Below are positions 15,678-25,740 of a stretch of 42,642 nucleotides of DNA, piece by piece. Source of the DNA: CALMFQ01 sp964495595 (GTDB lineage: Bacteria > Pseudomonadota > Gammaproteobacteria > Burkholderiales > SCOH01); the NCBI GenBank assembly GCA_964495595.1, contig CAZBWH010000021.1, forward strand, positions 1 through 42,642. The letters run 5' to 3'. The stretch's first letter is position 1. Each line of letters begins with the position of its first letter. The notes beneath the pieces are model-generated. The model was not told the origin of the DNA. It was given only the letters and a program-made list of their open reading frames with translations, and did not search any database. The translations under genes were made by a program, and so were the position numbers.

Positions 15678-16171
15678 ATGCGATGCGAAAACAACAGGGT
15701 GTGGCCTACATGTGGCTGCTGTTGCTGATGCTGTTCATGTCGATCATGATCGGCACCGCCATCGAAGGCTGGAGCACCTCGGCGCAACGGGTACGCGAAC
15801 AGCAGCTGCTCTGGACCGGCGATCAGTACCGCAAGGCGATCCGCAACTATTACGAGCTGAGCCCCGGCGGCAACAAACAATACCCGCTGTCGCTGGACGA
15901 ACTGCTGGAAGACAAACGTTACGTCACCATCCAGCGCCACCTGCGCAAGTTGTACCACGATCCGATCACCGGCAAGCCGGACTGGACGGTCATCACCTCC
16001 CCCGATGGCCGTATCATCGGCGTCGCCAGCCGCTCGGAACGCAAACCGGTCAAGACCGGCGGCTTCAGTAGCCCCTATCAGGAGTTCCGCGGCAAGCAGC
16101 GCTACGCCGACTGGAAATTCGTCTACGAACCGGCACCGCCCCCTGCACCATCGGCTCCGCCCAAACCTTGA
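15671..16171 (+). CDS. Pseudopilin-like protein with degenerate cleavage motif
   Basis: This 166-aa protein has a short basic leader ('MRKQQG' from the internal ATG at 15683), then V|AYMWLLLLMLFMSIMIG. The helix looks like a type IV pilin N terminus, but the +1 Phe and +5 Glu are replaced (Val and Trp). The rest is polar ('HLRKLYHDPITGKPDWTVI') and ends in a Pro/Ala tail ('APPPAPSAPPKP'). Lack of Glu5 is a feature of tip-located minor pseudopilins such as GspK, so a tip role is possible. Starts at 15671, 15674 (GTG) or 15683 are all compatible. It is the last gene of the operon; no clear terminator follows. Confidence 0.75.
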   Translation: MVNAMRKQQGVAYMWLLLLMLFMSIMIGTAIEGWSTSAQRVREQQLLWTGDQYRKAIRNYYELSPGGNKQYPLSLDELLEDKRYVTIQRHLRKLYHDPITGKPDWTVITSPDGRIIGVASRSERKPVKTGGFSSPYQEFRGKQRYADWKFVYEPAPPPAPSAPPKP

Positions 16172-16232
16172 TCGGCCAGGCACGGGTAGCAACAACGGCC
16201 CGAGCCCCCTGCAACGCCAGATATCGTTGGTT

Positions 16233-17117
16233 TCAGACCGAAATCAGCACATCACATTGCGATTCGTTCAGCACCCGCTTGGTCACGCTGCCGAGCAGCA
16301 GATCCTCGAATATATTTTCGCCGTGTTTGCCCATCACGATCAGATCGCAGTTGAGTTCCTGCTCCTGCTCGATGATTCGCAACACCGGATGGCCGTGCAA
16401 CACGATCAAACGGGCCGAATGGCTTGGCAGGCCAGCTGCGTCGCTCAGCTCGTGAAGCTGGCGCAAGGCATCCTGGCGGGCGGCAATACGATAACGATGG
16501 ATGGTTTCCTCATCCACACCCGCGTAACGCAAATGCCCTTCAAACGGCAGGTCGAAGACATGCAGCAGGATCAGTTCGGCCTGGGGCGAGATGGCTCTGG
16601 CGCAACGCACCGCCGAGAGCGATGCGGGAGAAAAATCCACCGGTACCAGCAAAGTGCGGTAGGGCTCGTGAACGGTTTCCTTGACCACCAGGATGGGTCC
16701 GGTGGCGCCGCTGACCATACGGGCGGCCGTAGAGCCGAGCAACAGGTGGCGCACGAAACTGTCTCCACGCGCACCGCAGACAAACAGATCGGCGCCCAGC
16801 GCATCCCGGCTGCGAATCAGCTCGGATAACGGTACGCCCTCGTTCACCCGGCAGCCGGCGGCCACGCCGTATCCTTGCTGTAATGCAGCGCCCAGCCGCT
16901 CCAACTCATCGTGAGCCCTCTCTAGCAGCCGCGCCTTCAGATTGATCGAAGTCGACATCATCCATTGCTGCATTTTTTCCAGCGGTCCGAGATTGGCCAC
17001 ATGCAGCAACGTCAACGCGGCCCCTGTCTGCCCGGCAACCGAGGCTGCACGTTCAACCGCATGACGCGCTGGAGCGGAAAAATCGGTAGCGGCCAAAATC
17101 TGCCTGAACTTGTACAT
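16233..17117 (-). CDS. Tandem universal stress protein (two UspA domains)
   Basis: This 294-aa protein is made of two fused Usp domains (about 1-145 and 150-294). Each keeps the ATP-binding signature G-x2-G-x9-G-(S/T): 'GARGDSFVRHLLLGST' in the first and 'GKHGENIFEDLLLGS' in the second. Domain starts are 'FRQILAATDFS' and 'YRTLLVPVDFSPAS'. ATP-binding Usp proteins act as stress-responsive regulators, but the targets are not predictable here. ATG 17117 is preferred (GGGAG upstream at 9 bases) over GTG 17123. It is divergent from the cation ATPase gene, which is followed by another tandem Usp. Confidence 0.9.
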   Translation of the reverse strand: MYKFRQILAATDFSAPARHAVERAASVAGQTGAALTLLHVANLGPLEKMQQWMMSTSINLKARLLERAHDELERLGAALQQGYGVAAGCRVNEGVPLSELIRSRDALGADLFVCGARGDSFVRHLLLGSTAARMVSGATGPILVVKETVHEPYRTLLVPVDFSPASLSAVRCARAISPQAELILLHVFDLPFEGHLRYAGVDEETIHRYRIAARQDALRQLHELSDAAGLPSHSARLIVLHGHPVLRIIEQEQELNCDLIVMGKHGENIFEDLLLGSVTKRVLNESQCDVLISV

Positions 17118-17258
17118 TGCCACAGACTCCCTTTACGATAAGCCGTAGAGGCTGACAGCATAACACTTCAACCCGGGCCGGGAACGCAGCGATGTTCGTC
17201 CCCGCCACCCCGGACAGCAACCGCAGAAACCCAACTGCTTCGCCATGTTCGGTTTTTT

Positions 17259-17313
17259 GCCAACAAGGAGGACTTCCTTCAATGCATCAAGCTCCGGATA
17301 CCCCGCCAGCCTG
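17259..17313 (+). repeat. 55-nt direct repeat, left copy flanking the 100-N gap
   Basis: These 55 bases are identical to 17414..17468 and both copies abut the run of N. They contain the ribosome-binding site, the start codon and the first ten codons of the P-type ATPase. The identical ends on both sides of a gap, at a length typical of an assembler k-mer, indicate an unmerged contig overlap and not a biological repeat. Confidence 0.9.
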
Positions 17314-17413
17314 NNNNNNNNNNNNNNNNNNNNNNNNNNNNNNNNNNNNNNNNNNNNNNNNNNNNNNNNNNNNNNNNNNNNNNNNNNNNNNNNNNNNNNN
17401 NNNNNNNNNNNNN
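17314..17413. other. Assembly gap of 100 N
   Basis: Exactly 100 N, a conventional placeholder for a gap of unknown size. Given the identical 55-nt ends on both sides, the true missing sequence is probably zero bases, with the two contigs overlapping by 55. Confidence 0.97.
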
Positions 17414-17436
17414 GCCAACAAGGAGGACTTCCTTCA

Positions 17437-20154
<2,718 letters not shown>

Positions 20155-20172
20155 ACCAACAAGGAAAACACC

Positions 20173-21039
20173 ATGACTTCGCCCACCCCTCCCGCCACCG
20201 TGCTCCTGGCGACCGATCTTACCCCGAGGAGCGACCGGGCACTGGAACGCTCGGCGCAGCTGGCCAACGAATGGCAGGCGGAACTCACCGCGCTGCATGT
20301 ACTGGAAAAGGCCAACAGCCCCGATCAGGTGCTGGCATGGGCAAGCGGCGGCGACGACAGTACGCTGCAGGCAGAAGCTCAATTACAGCTGGGGCGCGAC
20401 CTGGCCGACCTCGCCTGCTCCAGGCGGCTGATGGTGGCACGCGCCGACTCCCCCGCAGATTCCATTCGCCAGGTTGCCAGCGACCATCACTGCGGGCTGA
20501 TTGTGGTCGGCGCAACCGGCAATGACACGTTTGGCCGTTTTTTCCCTGGTTCTGTGGTCGAACGCCTCGCCGGTGCGGTGCCCCTGCTGCTGGTAGTACG
20601 CAACCGGGTGCATGGCCCGTATCAACGTATCGTGGTGGCCAGCGACTTCTCCAGCGCGTCCGGTCAGGCACTGCGGCAGGCCAGCGAACTGTTTTCCGGC
20701 CGGGAACTGACGTTGTATCACGCCTACCCGCTGCCCGCATCGGGCAACGGCAACCGGGACAACAACGAGATCGAGCACCAGCTCGCCCGACAGACGCTTC
20801 CGGCCTTTCTGGTCGCCAGCGGCTTGCCCAACAGTGTGATCATCAAGCCGGTACTGGAAAATGGCGTACTGGAAAGCATGCTGGCGCATTATGTACGCCA
20901 GCATGCAATCGATCTGGTCGTCATGGGCAGCCGTGGCGGCGGCGGAATGATGGATGTGTTGCTGGGACGTTCGGCAACCAAGCTGCTGGACTGGCTACCT
21001 TGCGACCTGCTGATCGTGGGGATCGATCAAGCGACCTGA
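20173..21039 (+). CDS. Tandem universal stress protein (two UspA domains)
   Basis: This 288-aa protein contains two Usp domains (about 1-145, 150-288). It has 'ATVLLATDLTPRSDRAL' and 'YQRIVVASDFSSASGQAL' as domain starts and ATP-binding signatures 'GATGNDTFGRFFPGS' and 'GSRGGGGMMDVLLGRS'. It lies 18 bases downstream of the cation ATPase with ribosome-binding site AAGGA, so it is almost surely co-transcribed with it. It is a distant paralogue of the Usp at 16233..17117, so the ATPase is bracketed by two tandem Usp proteins. A regulatory role on the pump is inference. Confidence 0.9.
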   Translation: MTSPTPPATVLLATDLTPRSDRALERSAQLANEWQAELTALHVLEKANSPDQVLAWASGGDDSTLQAEAQLQLGRDLADLACSRRLMVARADSPADSIRQVASDHHCGLIVVGATGNDTFGRFFPGSVVERLAGAVPLLLVVRNRVHGPYQRIVVASDFSSASGQALRQASELFSGRELTLYHAYPLPASGNGNRDNNEIEHQLARQTLPAFLVASGLPNSVIIKPVLENGVLESMLAHYVRQHAIDLVVMGSRGGGGMMDVLLGRSATKLLDWLPCDLLIVGIDQAT

Positions 21040-21061
21040 TGCTTGAACCGGTGGCGGAGAC

Positions 21062-21131
21062 GGCCTGCAGACCGCTCTGGGACTGGCTTGCAGGCCGGGC
21101 TGCGAGGCAATGCCAGAGCGGCCTGCAGGTC
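21062..21131. terminator. Large inverted repeat between convergent usp and ybaL genes
   Basis: Two 19-base arms (21062..21080 and 21113..21131) are complementary at 17 of 19 positions, including a perfect CCGCTCTGG / CCAGAGCGG block. The loop of about 32 bases itself carries another GCAGGCC element. The right arm touches the stop codon of the antiporter gene. There is no T-tract, so the termination mechanism is uncertain, but the site between convergent genes and the stem strength support a transcription-blocking or mRNA 3'-end role. Confidence 0.5.
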
Positions 21132-22848
21132 AATGCGCCTCGCTGCTGCCTGCCGGTTGCGGAGCAAAACGCTGCAACACATGGCTGGCCATCCCCTTGG
21201 CCAGCTCTTCCTCGCCAAAAAACACCGCACCCAGTTGATCGTGGCTGAGCATGTTGGCTTCGTCTTCGCTATGGGTGCGCAGCACGATTTCAATCGACGG
21301 ATTGAGGGTACGGGCGGTATCGGCCATTTGCCGCACATGCAGCGGGTCCGGCGCGGCAATCACCAGCATCGCGGCATTGGCGATATGTGCCTGAATCAGT
21401 ACCGACGGCTCGGCGGCATTGCCGGACACCGCGGCGATACCCTGCTGCCGCAAGGCTTCGACCTGCTCGCGATTCTGTTCCGCCACCACGAAAGGAATAC
21501 CCCGCGCCGCCAGCGACTGGGCGATGCGCCGGCCAACCCGGCCGTAACCGACCAGCACCACCTGGCCTTCGAGGAACTTGCGTTCGGTGCTCATCGGCAA
21601 TTCGGCGTAGGGGTCTTGGCGCTGCTCCAGCCGGCGGGCGAATGCCGACCGCTGCAGCACCCAGCGTTGCAATGGCGCAATCGCAGCAAACAGCAAGGGG
21701 TTGAGGGCAATCGAAATCAGTGCTCCGGCCAGCACCAAGCTCATGCCCTCGGCCGGCAACAAGCCAAGCGCCACGCCCAGCCCGGCGAGGATGAACGAAA
21801 ATTCACCGATCTGCGCCAGGCTGGCGGCCACGGTCAGCGCGGTGTTCAGCGGGTAACGCAGCACCAGCACCAGGCCCAGCGCCGCCAGCATCTTGCCGAA
21901 CATGACGATGCCGACCACGGCCAACACCCGCCACGGCTGTTCGGCGAGAATCGCCGGCTCGAACAACATGCCGACGGCGACAAAAAACAACACCGAGAAG
22001 GCATCGCGCAGCGGCAGCGACTCTTCCGCCGCACGGTGGCTGAATTCGGACTCGCGCATCACCATGCCGGCAAAAAATGCCCCCAGGGCGAACGACACAT
22101 TGAACAGCGCAGACGCGCCGTAGGCAATGCCGATTGCCGATGCCACCACGGACAGGGTGAACAATTCACGCGAGCCGGTACGGGCCACCTGCCACAACAA
22201 CCAGGGCAGGATGCGTCGCCCCAGCACCAGCATCAGCGCGATAAAGGCTGACACCTGCAACAAGGTCTGCAGGATGGTACGCCACAACGGCGCGGATTCG
22301 GCGGCGGCGACAAGGGTTCCGCCGAGTACGCCGGACAGCGGCGGCATCAGCACCAGAACCAGTACGCAAGCCAGGTCTTCGACCACCAGCCAGCCGACGG
22401 CAATTTTGCCGTTCATCGACTCCAGCACGCCGCGCGCTTCCAGCGCCTTGAGCAGCACCACCGTACTGGCGCAGGACAAGGACAGACCGAAGATCAGCCC
22501 GCTGCCCCAGCTCCATCCCCACCCCCAGGCCAGCGCCATGCCGAGTGCCGTTGCCAGCCCCATCTGCACCACCGCGCCCGGCAGCGCGATCCGTTTCACC
22601 GCCAGCAGATCGTTGAGCGAAAAATGCAGGCCGACTCCGAACATCAGCAGCATCACGCCGATTTCCGACAGCTGTGAGGCAATCTGCACATCGGCCACAA
22701 ACCCCGGCGTGCCGGGGCCGATCATGATGCCCGCGACCAGATAACCGACCAACGCCGGCAGTTTCAGCCGTTCGGCAACAAAACCGAGCAGCAATGCGAC
22801 ACCGAAACCGGCTGCAATCGTTGAGATCAGTGAGACATCGTGTTCCAT
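21130..22848 (-). CDS. ybaL: YbaL/KefB-type monovalent cation:proton antiporter (CPA2) with RCK domain
   Basis: This 572-aa inner-membrane antiporter has an N-terminal Na+/H+ exchanger domain of about 12 helices (about 5-385; 'LVGYLVAGIMIGPGTPGFV', 'MLLMFGVGLHFSLNDLLAVK', 'SRELFTLSVVASAIGIAYG', 'FALGAFFAGMVMRESEFSHRAA' in blocks). A C-terminal RCK/TrkA-N domain follows, with the nucleotide-binding motif 'VLVGYGRVGRRIA' (about 410-530). The sequence follows E. coli YbaL closely by eye, more than KefB/KefC. Start ATG 22848 gives the native 'MEHDVSLISTIAAGFG' N terminus; the reading frame stays open further upstream (to 23172), but that part has no family character. It is single, convergent with the usp gene. 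Confidence 0.9.
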   Translation of the reverse strand: MEHDVSLISTIAAGFGVALLLGFVAERLKLPALVGYLVAGIMIGPGTPGFVADVQIASQLSEIGVMLLMFGVGLHFSLNDLLAVKRIALPGAVVQMGLATALGMALAWGWGWSWGSGLIFGLSLSCASTVVLLKALEARGVLESMNGKIAVGWLVVEDLACVLVLVLMPPLSGVLGGTLVAAAESAPLWRTILQTLLQVSAFIALMLVLGRRILPWLLWQVARTGSRELFTLSVVASAIGIAYGASALFNVSFALGAFFAGMVMRESEFSHRAAEESLPLRDAFSVLFFVAVGMLFEPAILAEQPWRVLAVVGIVMFGKMLAALGLVLVLRYPLNTALTVAASLAQIGEFSFILAGLGVALGLLPAEGMSLVLAGALISIALNPLLFAAIAPLQRWVLQRSAFARRLEQRQDPYAELPMSTERKFLEGQVVLVGYGRVGRRIAQSLAARGIPFVVAEQNREQVEALRQQGIAAVSGNAAEPSVLIQAHIANAAMLVIAAPDPLHVRQMADTARTLNPSIEIVLRTHSEDEANMLSHDQLGAVFFGEEELAKGMASHVLQRFAPQPAGSSEAH

Positions 22849-23008
22849 GCGTCGGAGCGCTCCTTCTAGGTTGACAGGGGGATAGCACCCCGAATGTACC
22901 ATGATCCGACCCCACCCCGGATCGCCACAACGTGGCTGGTTGCGGCAGCCGTTTCGCCGATGAGCTACGATGTAACCAGACGTTGTCCCATATCCATCGG
23001 GAGTTTTC

Positions 23009-23353
23009 ATGGCCAGCCACGCCACCCTGCACATCCAGTTTCCCGCCGATCCGCAACTGAAATCGGCCGTTACCACCTTGTTCAAGACGCTGGAACGCGA
23101 TTTCAGCGAAGCGAACCTGCGGCAGCAGATCCTGGGCCTGGGCACGCAGGCGGCCAGCGATGTCGACGCCATGCTGCAGCGGTTTCCTCCGGGTCAATTC
23201 CGGGTGGTGGAATATGTCAAACAAAACGGTGAGTTGCGGGTGACATTCGACATTCCGCACAGCCCCAACGCATTCCTGCCCGCCTGGGTCACCCTGCTGC
23301 AACGCTGCGGCGTCGACGCAAGCGGAGGAGGCATGGATGTCGATCCGGATTGA
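23009..23353 (+). CDS. Hypothetical protein (114 aa)
   Basis: I do not recognise this family. The protein is soluble, with no signal peptide. It has an N-terminal strand 'ATLHIQFPADPQ', a helical middle ('TLFKTLERDFSEANLRQQIL') and two strands ('FRVVEYVKQNGELRVTFDI') before an aromatic/Pro segment. The start ATG 23009 follows GGGAG with suitable spacing. It is divergent from ybaL across a 160-base interval, and followed after 60 bases by the DUF4870 gene. Confidence 0.65.
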   Translation: MASHATLHIQFPADPQLKSAVTTLFKTLERDFSEANLRQQILGLGTQAASDVDAMLQRFPPGQFRVVEYVKQNGELRVTFDIPHSPNAFLPAWVTLLQRCGVDASGGGMDVDPD

Positions 23354-23413
23354 ACCCGGCCTGACAACGCTTTACCCGCTTTTCGCTTCCCTTACCCTGA
23401 ACTGGAGAACTCC

Positions 23414-23773
23414 ATGGCTGACTACCCCGCTCCTCAATCCGCCGAGAATCCGGCAGTAACCCAGGAAAGCCGCAACATGGCGCTGCTGGTCTGGATCGGC
23501 ACCCTGTTTTTCGGCTTCATCCCCAGCCTGATCCTGTATCTGGTCAAGAAAGACGACCCTTACGTGCTCGATCAGTCAAAAGAGGCTCTCAACTGGTCGA
23601 TCACGGCCGCCATCGGCTACTTTGCCAGTGTGCTGCTGGCGTTCATTGCCATCGGTTTCCTCACCATGATGGTGGTCGGCCTGTGTCATCTGGTGTTCTG
23701 TGTGCTGGGCGCCATCAAGGTATCCAGTGGCATTGCCTACCGTGCACCGTTCGCCCTGCGCCTGATCAAGTAA
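23414..23773 (+). CDS. DUF4870 family membrane protein
   Basis: This 119-aa protein has a polar N terminus ('MADYPAPQSAENPAVTQESR') and then hydrophobic helices at about 23-45 ('ALLVWIGTLFFGFIPSLILYL'), 64-86 and 88-108. 'DPYVLDQSKEALNWSIT' between helices one and two is the signature of DUF4870 proteins, which have no established function. The ribosome-binding site TGGAGAA precedes ATG 23414. It may be co-transcribed with the upstream 114-aa gene. A GC hairpin follows the stop. Confidence 0.85.
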   Translation: MADYPAPQSAENPAVTQESRNMALLVWIGTLFFGFIPSLILYLVKKDDPYVLDQSKEALNWSITAAIGYFASVLLAFIAIGFLTMMVVGLCHLVFCVLGAIKVSSGIAYRAPFALRLIK

Positions 23774-23789
23774 GCGCCTGATTGAAATG

Positions 23790-23817
23790 CCCCGGCCAAA
23801 CCTTTACCCTGCCGGGG
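23790..23817 (+). terminator. GC-rich hairpin after the DUF4870 gene
   Basis: A perfect 7-bp all-GC stem (CCCCGGC / GCCGGGG) with a 14-base loop begins 16 bases after the DUF4870 stop. The following bases are only mildly T-rich. It argues against a GTG at 23819 as the start of the next gene, because that codon would sit directly against the stem. Confidence 0.45.
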
Positions 23818-23842
23818 TGTGTCACTTCCTGCCTGTCATCCC

Positions 23843-25042
23843 ATGAATCCAGCCTGCAAGCCGCTTTCCGGCATCAAAGTCATCGAACTCGGCACCCTGA
23901 TTGCCGGCCCTTTTGCCGCGCGTATCCTGGCCGAATTCGGCGCCGAAGTGATCAAGATCGAGTCGCCCGACGGCGGCGACCCGCTGCGCAAATGGCGCAA
24001 GCTCTACCAGGGCACTAGCCTGTGGTGGTTTGTGCAGGCACGCAACAAGCAATCGCTGACGCTGAATCTGAAACACGATGCCGGCAAACGGATTCTGCGC
24101 CAGCTGGTGGCGGAAGCCGATATCGTGATCGAAAATTTCCGCCCCGGCGTGATGGAAAAACTCGGCTTCGGCTGGGAACAACTCTCCGCCATCAATCCGG
24201 GGCTGGTGATGTTGCGGCTCTCAGGCTTTGGCCAGACCGGGCCCTACAAGGATCAGCCCGGCTTTGGCGCGGTCGGCGAATCGATGGGCGGGCTGCGTTA
24301 TGTCACCGGATTCCCGGACCGGCCGCCGGTGCGCACCGGCATTTCGATCGGAGATTCGATAGCCGCCTTGTGGGGCGTGATCGGCGCCCAGATGGCGCTG
24401 CGGCACCGCGAAGTCAACGGCGGCAAGGGCCAGGTGGTGGATGTAGCGCTATACGAGGCAGTATTTGCAATGATGGAAAGCCTGGTTCCGGAATTCGACG
24501 TGTTCGGCTTCGTGCGTGAACGCACCGGCAACATCATGCCCGGCATCACACCATCGAGCATCCACAGCAGCAGCGACGGCAAGCATATCCAGATCGGCGC
24601 CAATGGCGACGCGATCTTCAAACGCTTCATGAGCGCCATCGGCCGCGAAGATCTGGCCAACGATGCCAGCCTGGCCGACAACGCCGGCCGCGATGCGCGG
24701 CGTAATGAAATCTATGCGGTGATCGACCAATGGGTAGCCGCACATACCGAGGTCGATATCCTGGCAATTCTGGAACGCGCCGAAGTGCCGGCATCGCGCA
24801 TCTACTCCGCCGAGGACATGTTCCACGACCCGCAGTTTCTCGCCCGCGGCATGCTGGAAATGGCGCAGCTGCCGGATGGCAAGCCATTCCGCATTCCCGG
24901 CATTGTGCCGAAGCTGACCGGAACGCCAGGTAGCACCGAATGGCTGGGGCCGGAGCTGGGCGCACATAATCAGGCGATTCTGCAGCGGTTGGGCTACGAC
25001 GCAGCCCAGATTGACCGCTTCAAGGCCGACGGCGTGATCTGA
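23843..25042 (+). CDS. CaiB/BaiF (family III) CoA-transferase
   Basis: This 399-aa family III CoA-transferase moves CoA between organic acids through an aspartyl-CoA intermediate. Signatures are 'GIKVIELGTLIAGPFAARILAEFG' at the N terminus (in two blocks), 'VKIESPDGGDPLRKWR', 'ARNKQSLTLNLKH', 'VIENFRPGVMEKLGFGW', and 'GISIGDSIAAL' with the probable catalytic Asp at the position of formyl-CoA transferase Asp169. The C-terminal part has 'VPASRIYSAEDMFHDPQF'. ATG 23843 is preferred; GTG 23819 is a possible earlier start. No clear ribosome-binding site is seen for either. The acid substrate (succinate, formate, oxalate, itaconate and others are used by family members) cannot be told; no catabolic partner gene lies nearby. 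Confidence 0.88.
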   Translation: MNPACKPLSGIKVIELGTLIAGPFAARILAEFGAEVIKIESPDGGDPLRKWRKLYQGTSLWWFVQARNKQSLTLNLKHDAGKRILRQLVAEADIVIENFRPGVMEKLGFGWEQLSAINPGLVMLRLSGFGQTGPYKDQPGFGAVGESMGGLRYVTGFPDRPPVRTGISIGDSIAALWGVIGAQMALRHREVNGGKGQVVDVALYEAVFAMMESLVPEFDVFGFVRERTGNIMPGITPSSIHSSSDGKHIQIGANGDAIFKRFMSAIGREDLANDASLADNAGRDARRNEIYAVIDQWVAAHTEVDILAILERAEVPASRIYSAEDMFHDPQFLARGMLEMAQLPDGKPFRIPGIVPKLTGTPGSTEWLGPELGAHNQAILQRLGYDAAQIDRFKADGVI

Positions 25043-25206
25043 CGCCCCGTCGCCGCAGTCGCCAGACTGGCCCGGCCAACGGTACAATCTCCGCCGCGCC
25101 CACTGGCCAAACAGCTCTGCCCGGACGGCTACAGCGCAACCGACACGGGATCAGCACGTCCCTTACCGCTAACCGATCCCCCCCTCTCCTTGGAAGGAAA
25201 ACCCAG

Positions 25207-25686
25207 ATGACATTCCAGACTCCCGATCTGTGCGACGAAAACGAAGGCAAGGTCAAGGTAGCCACCCCGATGTTCCAGGCTTACGGCGGCAAAATCCGCT
25301 TTCACGGCCAGATTCAGACGGTAAAGGTATTTGAGGACAACGTTTTCGTGCGCGACGTCCTGTCCGAATCCGGCACCGGCAAGGTGCTGGTCGTTGATGG
25401 TGGCGGCAGCCTGCGCTGCGCGCTGGTAGGCGACCTGATCGCGGCCATGGCACAGAAAAACGGCTGGGAAGGCATCATCGTTTACGGCTGCATCCGTGAT
25501 TCCGGCGTGATCAACGGCATTGACATCGGTGTGCGGGCACTGAATACCCATCCGCTCAAGAGCGTCAAACAGGGCGCCGGGTACAAAAACATACCCGTAA
25601 CCTTTGCAGGGATTACCTTTACGCCTGGTGAATTTGTCTATGTGGACGAGGACGGCATAATCACTTCGGCTACTGCCCTGATTTAA
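25207..25686 (+). CDS. rraA: RraA-family protein (ribonuclease E inhibitor RraA / HMG aldolase-like)
   Basis: This 159-aa protein matches the RraA family in length (about 160 aa) and motifs: 'TPDLCDENEGKVKV' at the N terminus, 'VVDGGGSLRCALVGDLIA' and 'GIIVYGCIRDSGVI' around the ligand/metal site. E. coli RraA binds RNase E and tunes mRNA decay. Other members are 4-hydroxy-4-methyl-2-oxoglutarate aldolases. Residues of the aldolase site (Gly-Asp, Arg-Asp) are present, so the aldolase activity cannot be excluded. GGAAGGAAAA precedes ATG 25207. The 164 bases upstream show no other gene. An inverted repeat covers the stop codon. Confidence 0.9.
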   Translation: MTFQTPDLCDENEGKVKVATPMFQAYGGKIRFHGQIQTVKVFEDNVFVRDVLSESGTGKVLVVDGGGSLRCALVGDLIAAMAQKNGWEGIIVYGCIRDSGVINGIDIGVRALNTHPLKSVKQGAGYKNIPVTFAGITFTPGEFVYVDEDGIITSATALI

Positions 25687-25700
25687 GCACTTTGCTTAAA
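25682..25700 (+). repeat. Perfect inverted repeat at the rraA stop
   Basis: TTTAAGC and GCTTAAA, 7 bp each, are separated by 5 bases; the left arm contains the rraA stop codon. It could be a weak 3'-end hairpin or an operator for the moaA gene that starts 41 bases later. The TTAAAAT at its right end also resembles a -10 box, without a good -35. Confidence 0.4.
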
Positions 25701-25740
25701 ATGGCGGCAGGTAGTAGTGGACAACAACAAGGACTGAAAC

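Noticed and set aside
17245..17436. ATPase N-terminal extension through the N run
   Set aside because: It relies on X residues and on the duplicated contig end read in a different frame; the native start is ATG 17437.
22849..23172. N-terminal extension of the antiporter reading frame
   Set aside because: It crosses the divergent intergenic region and the start of the 114-aa gene; family similarity begins at ATG 22848.
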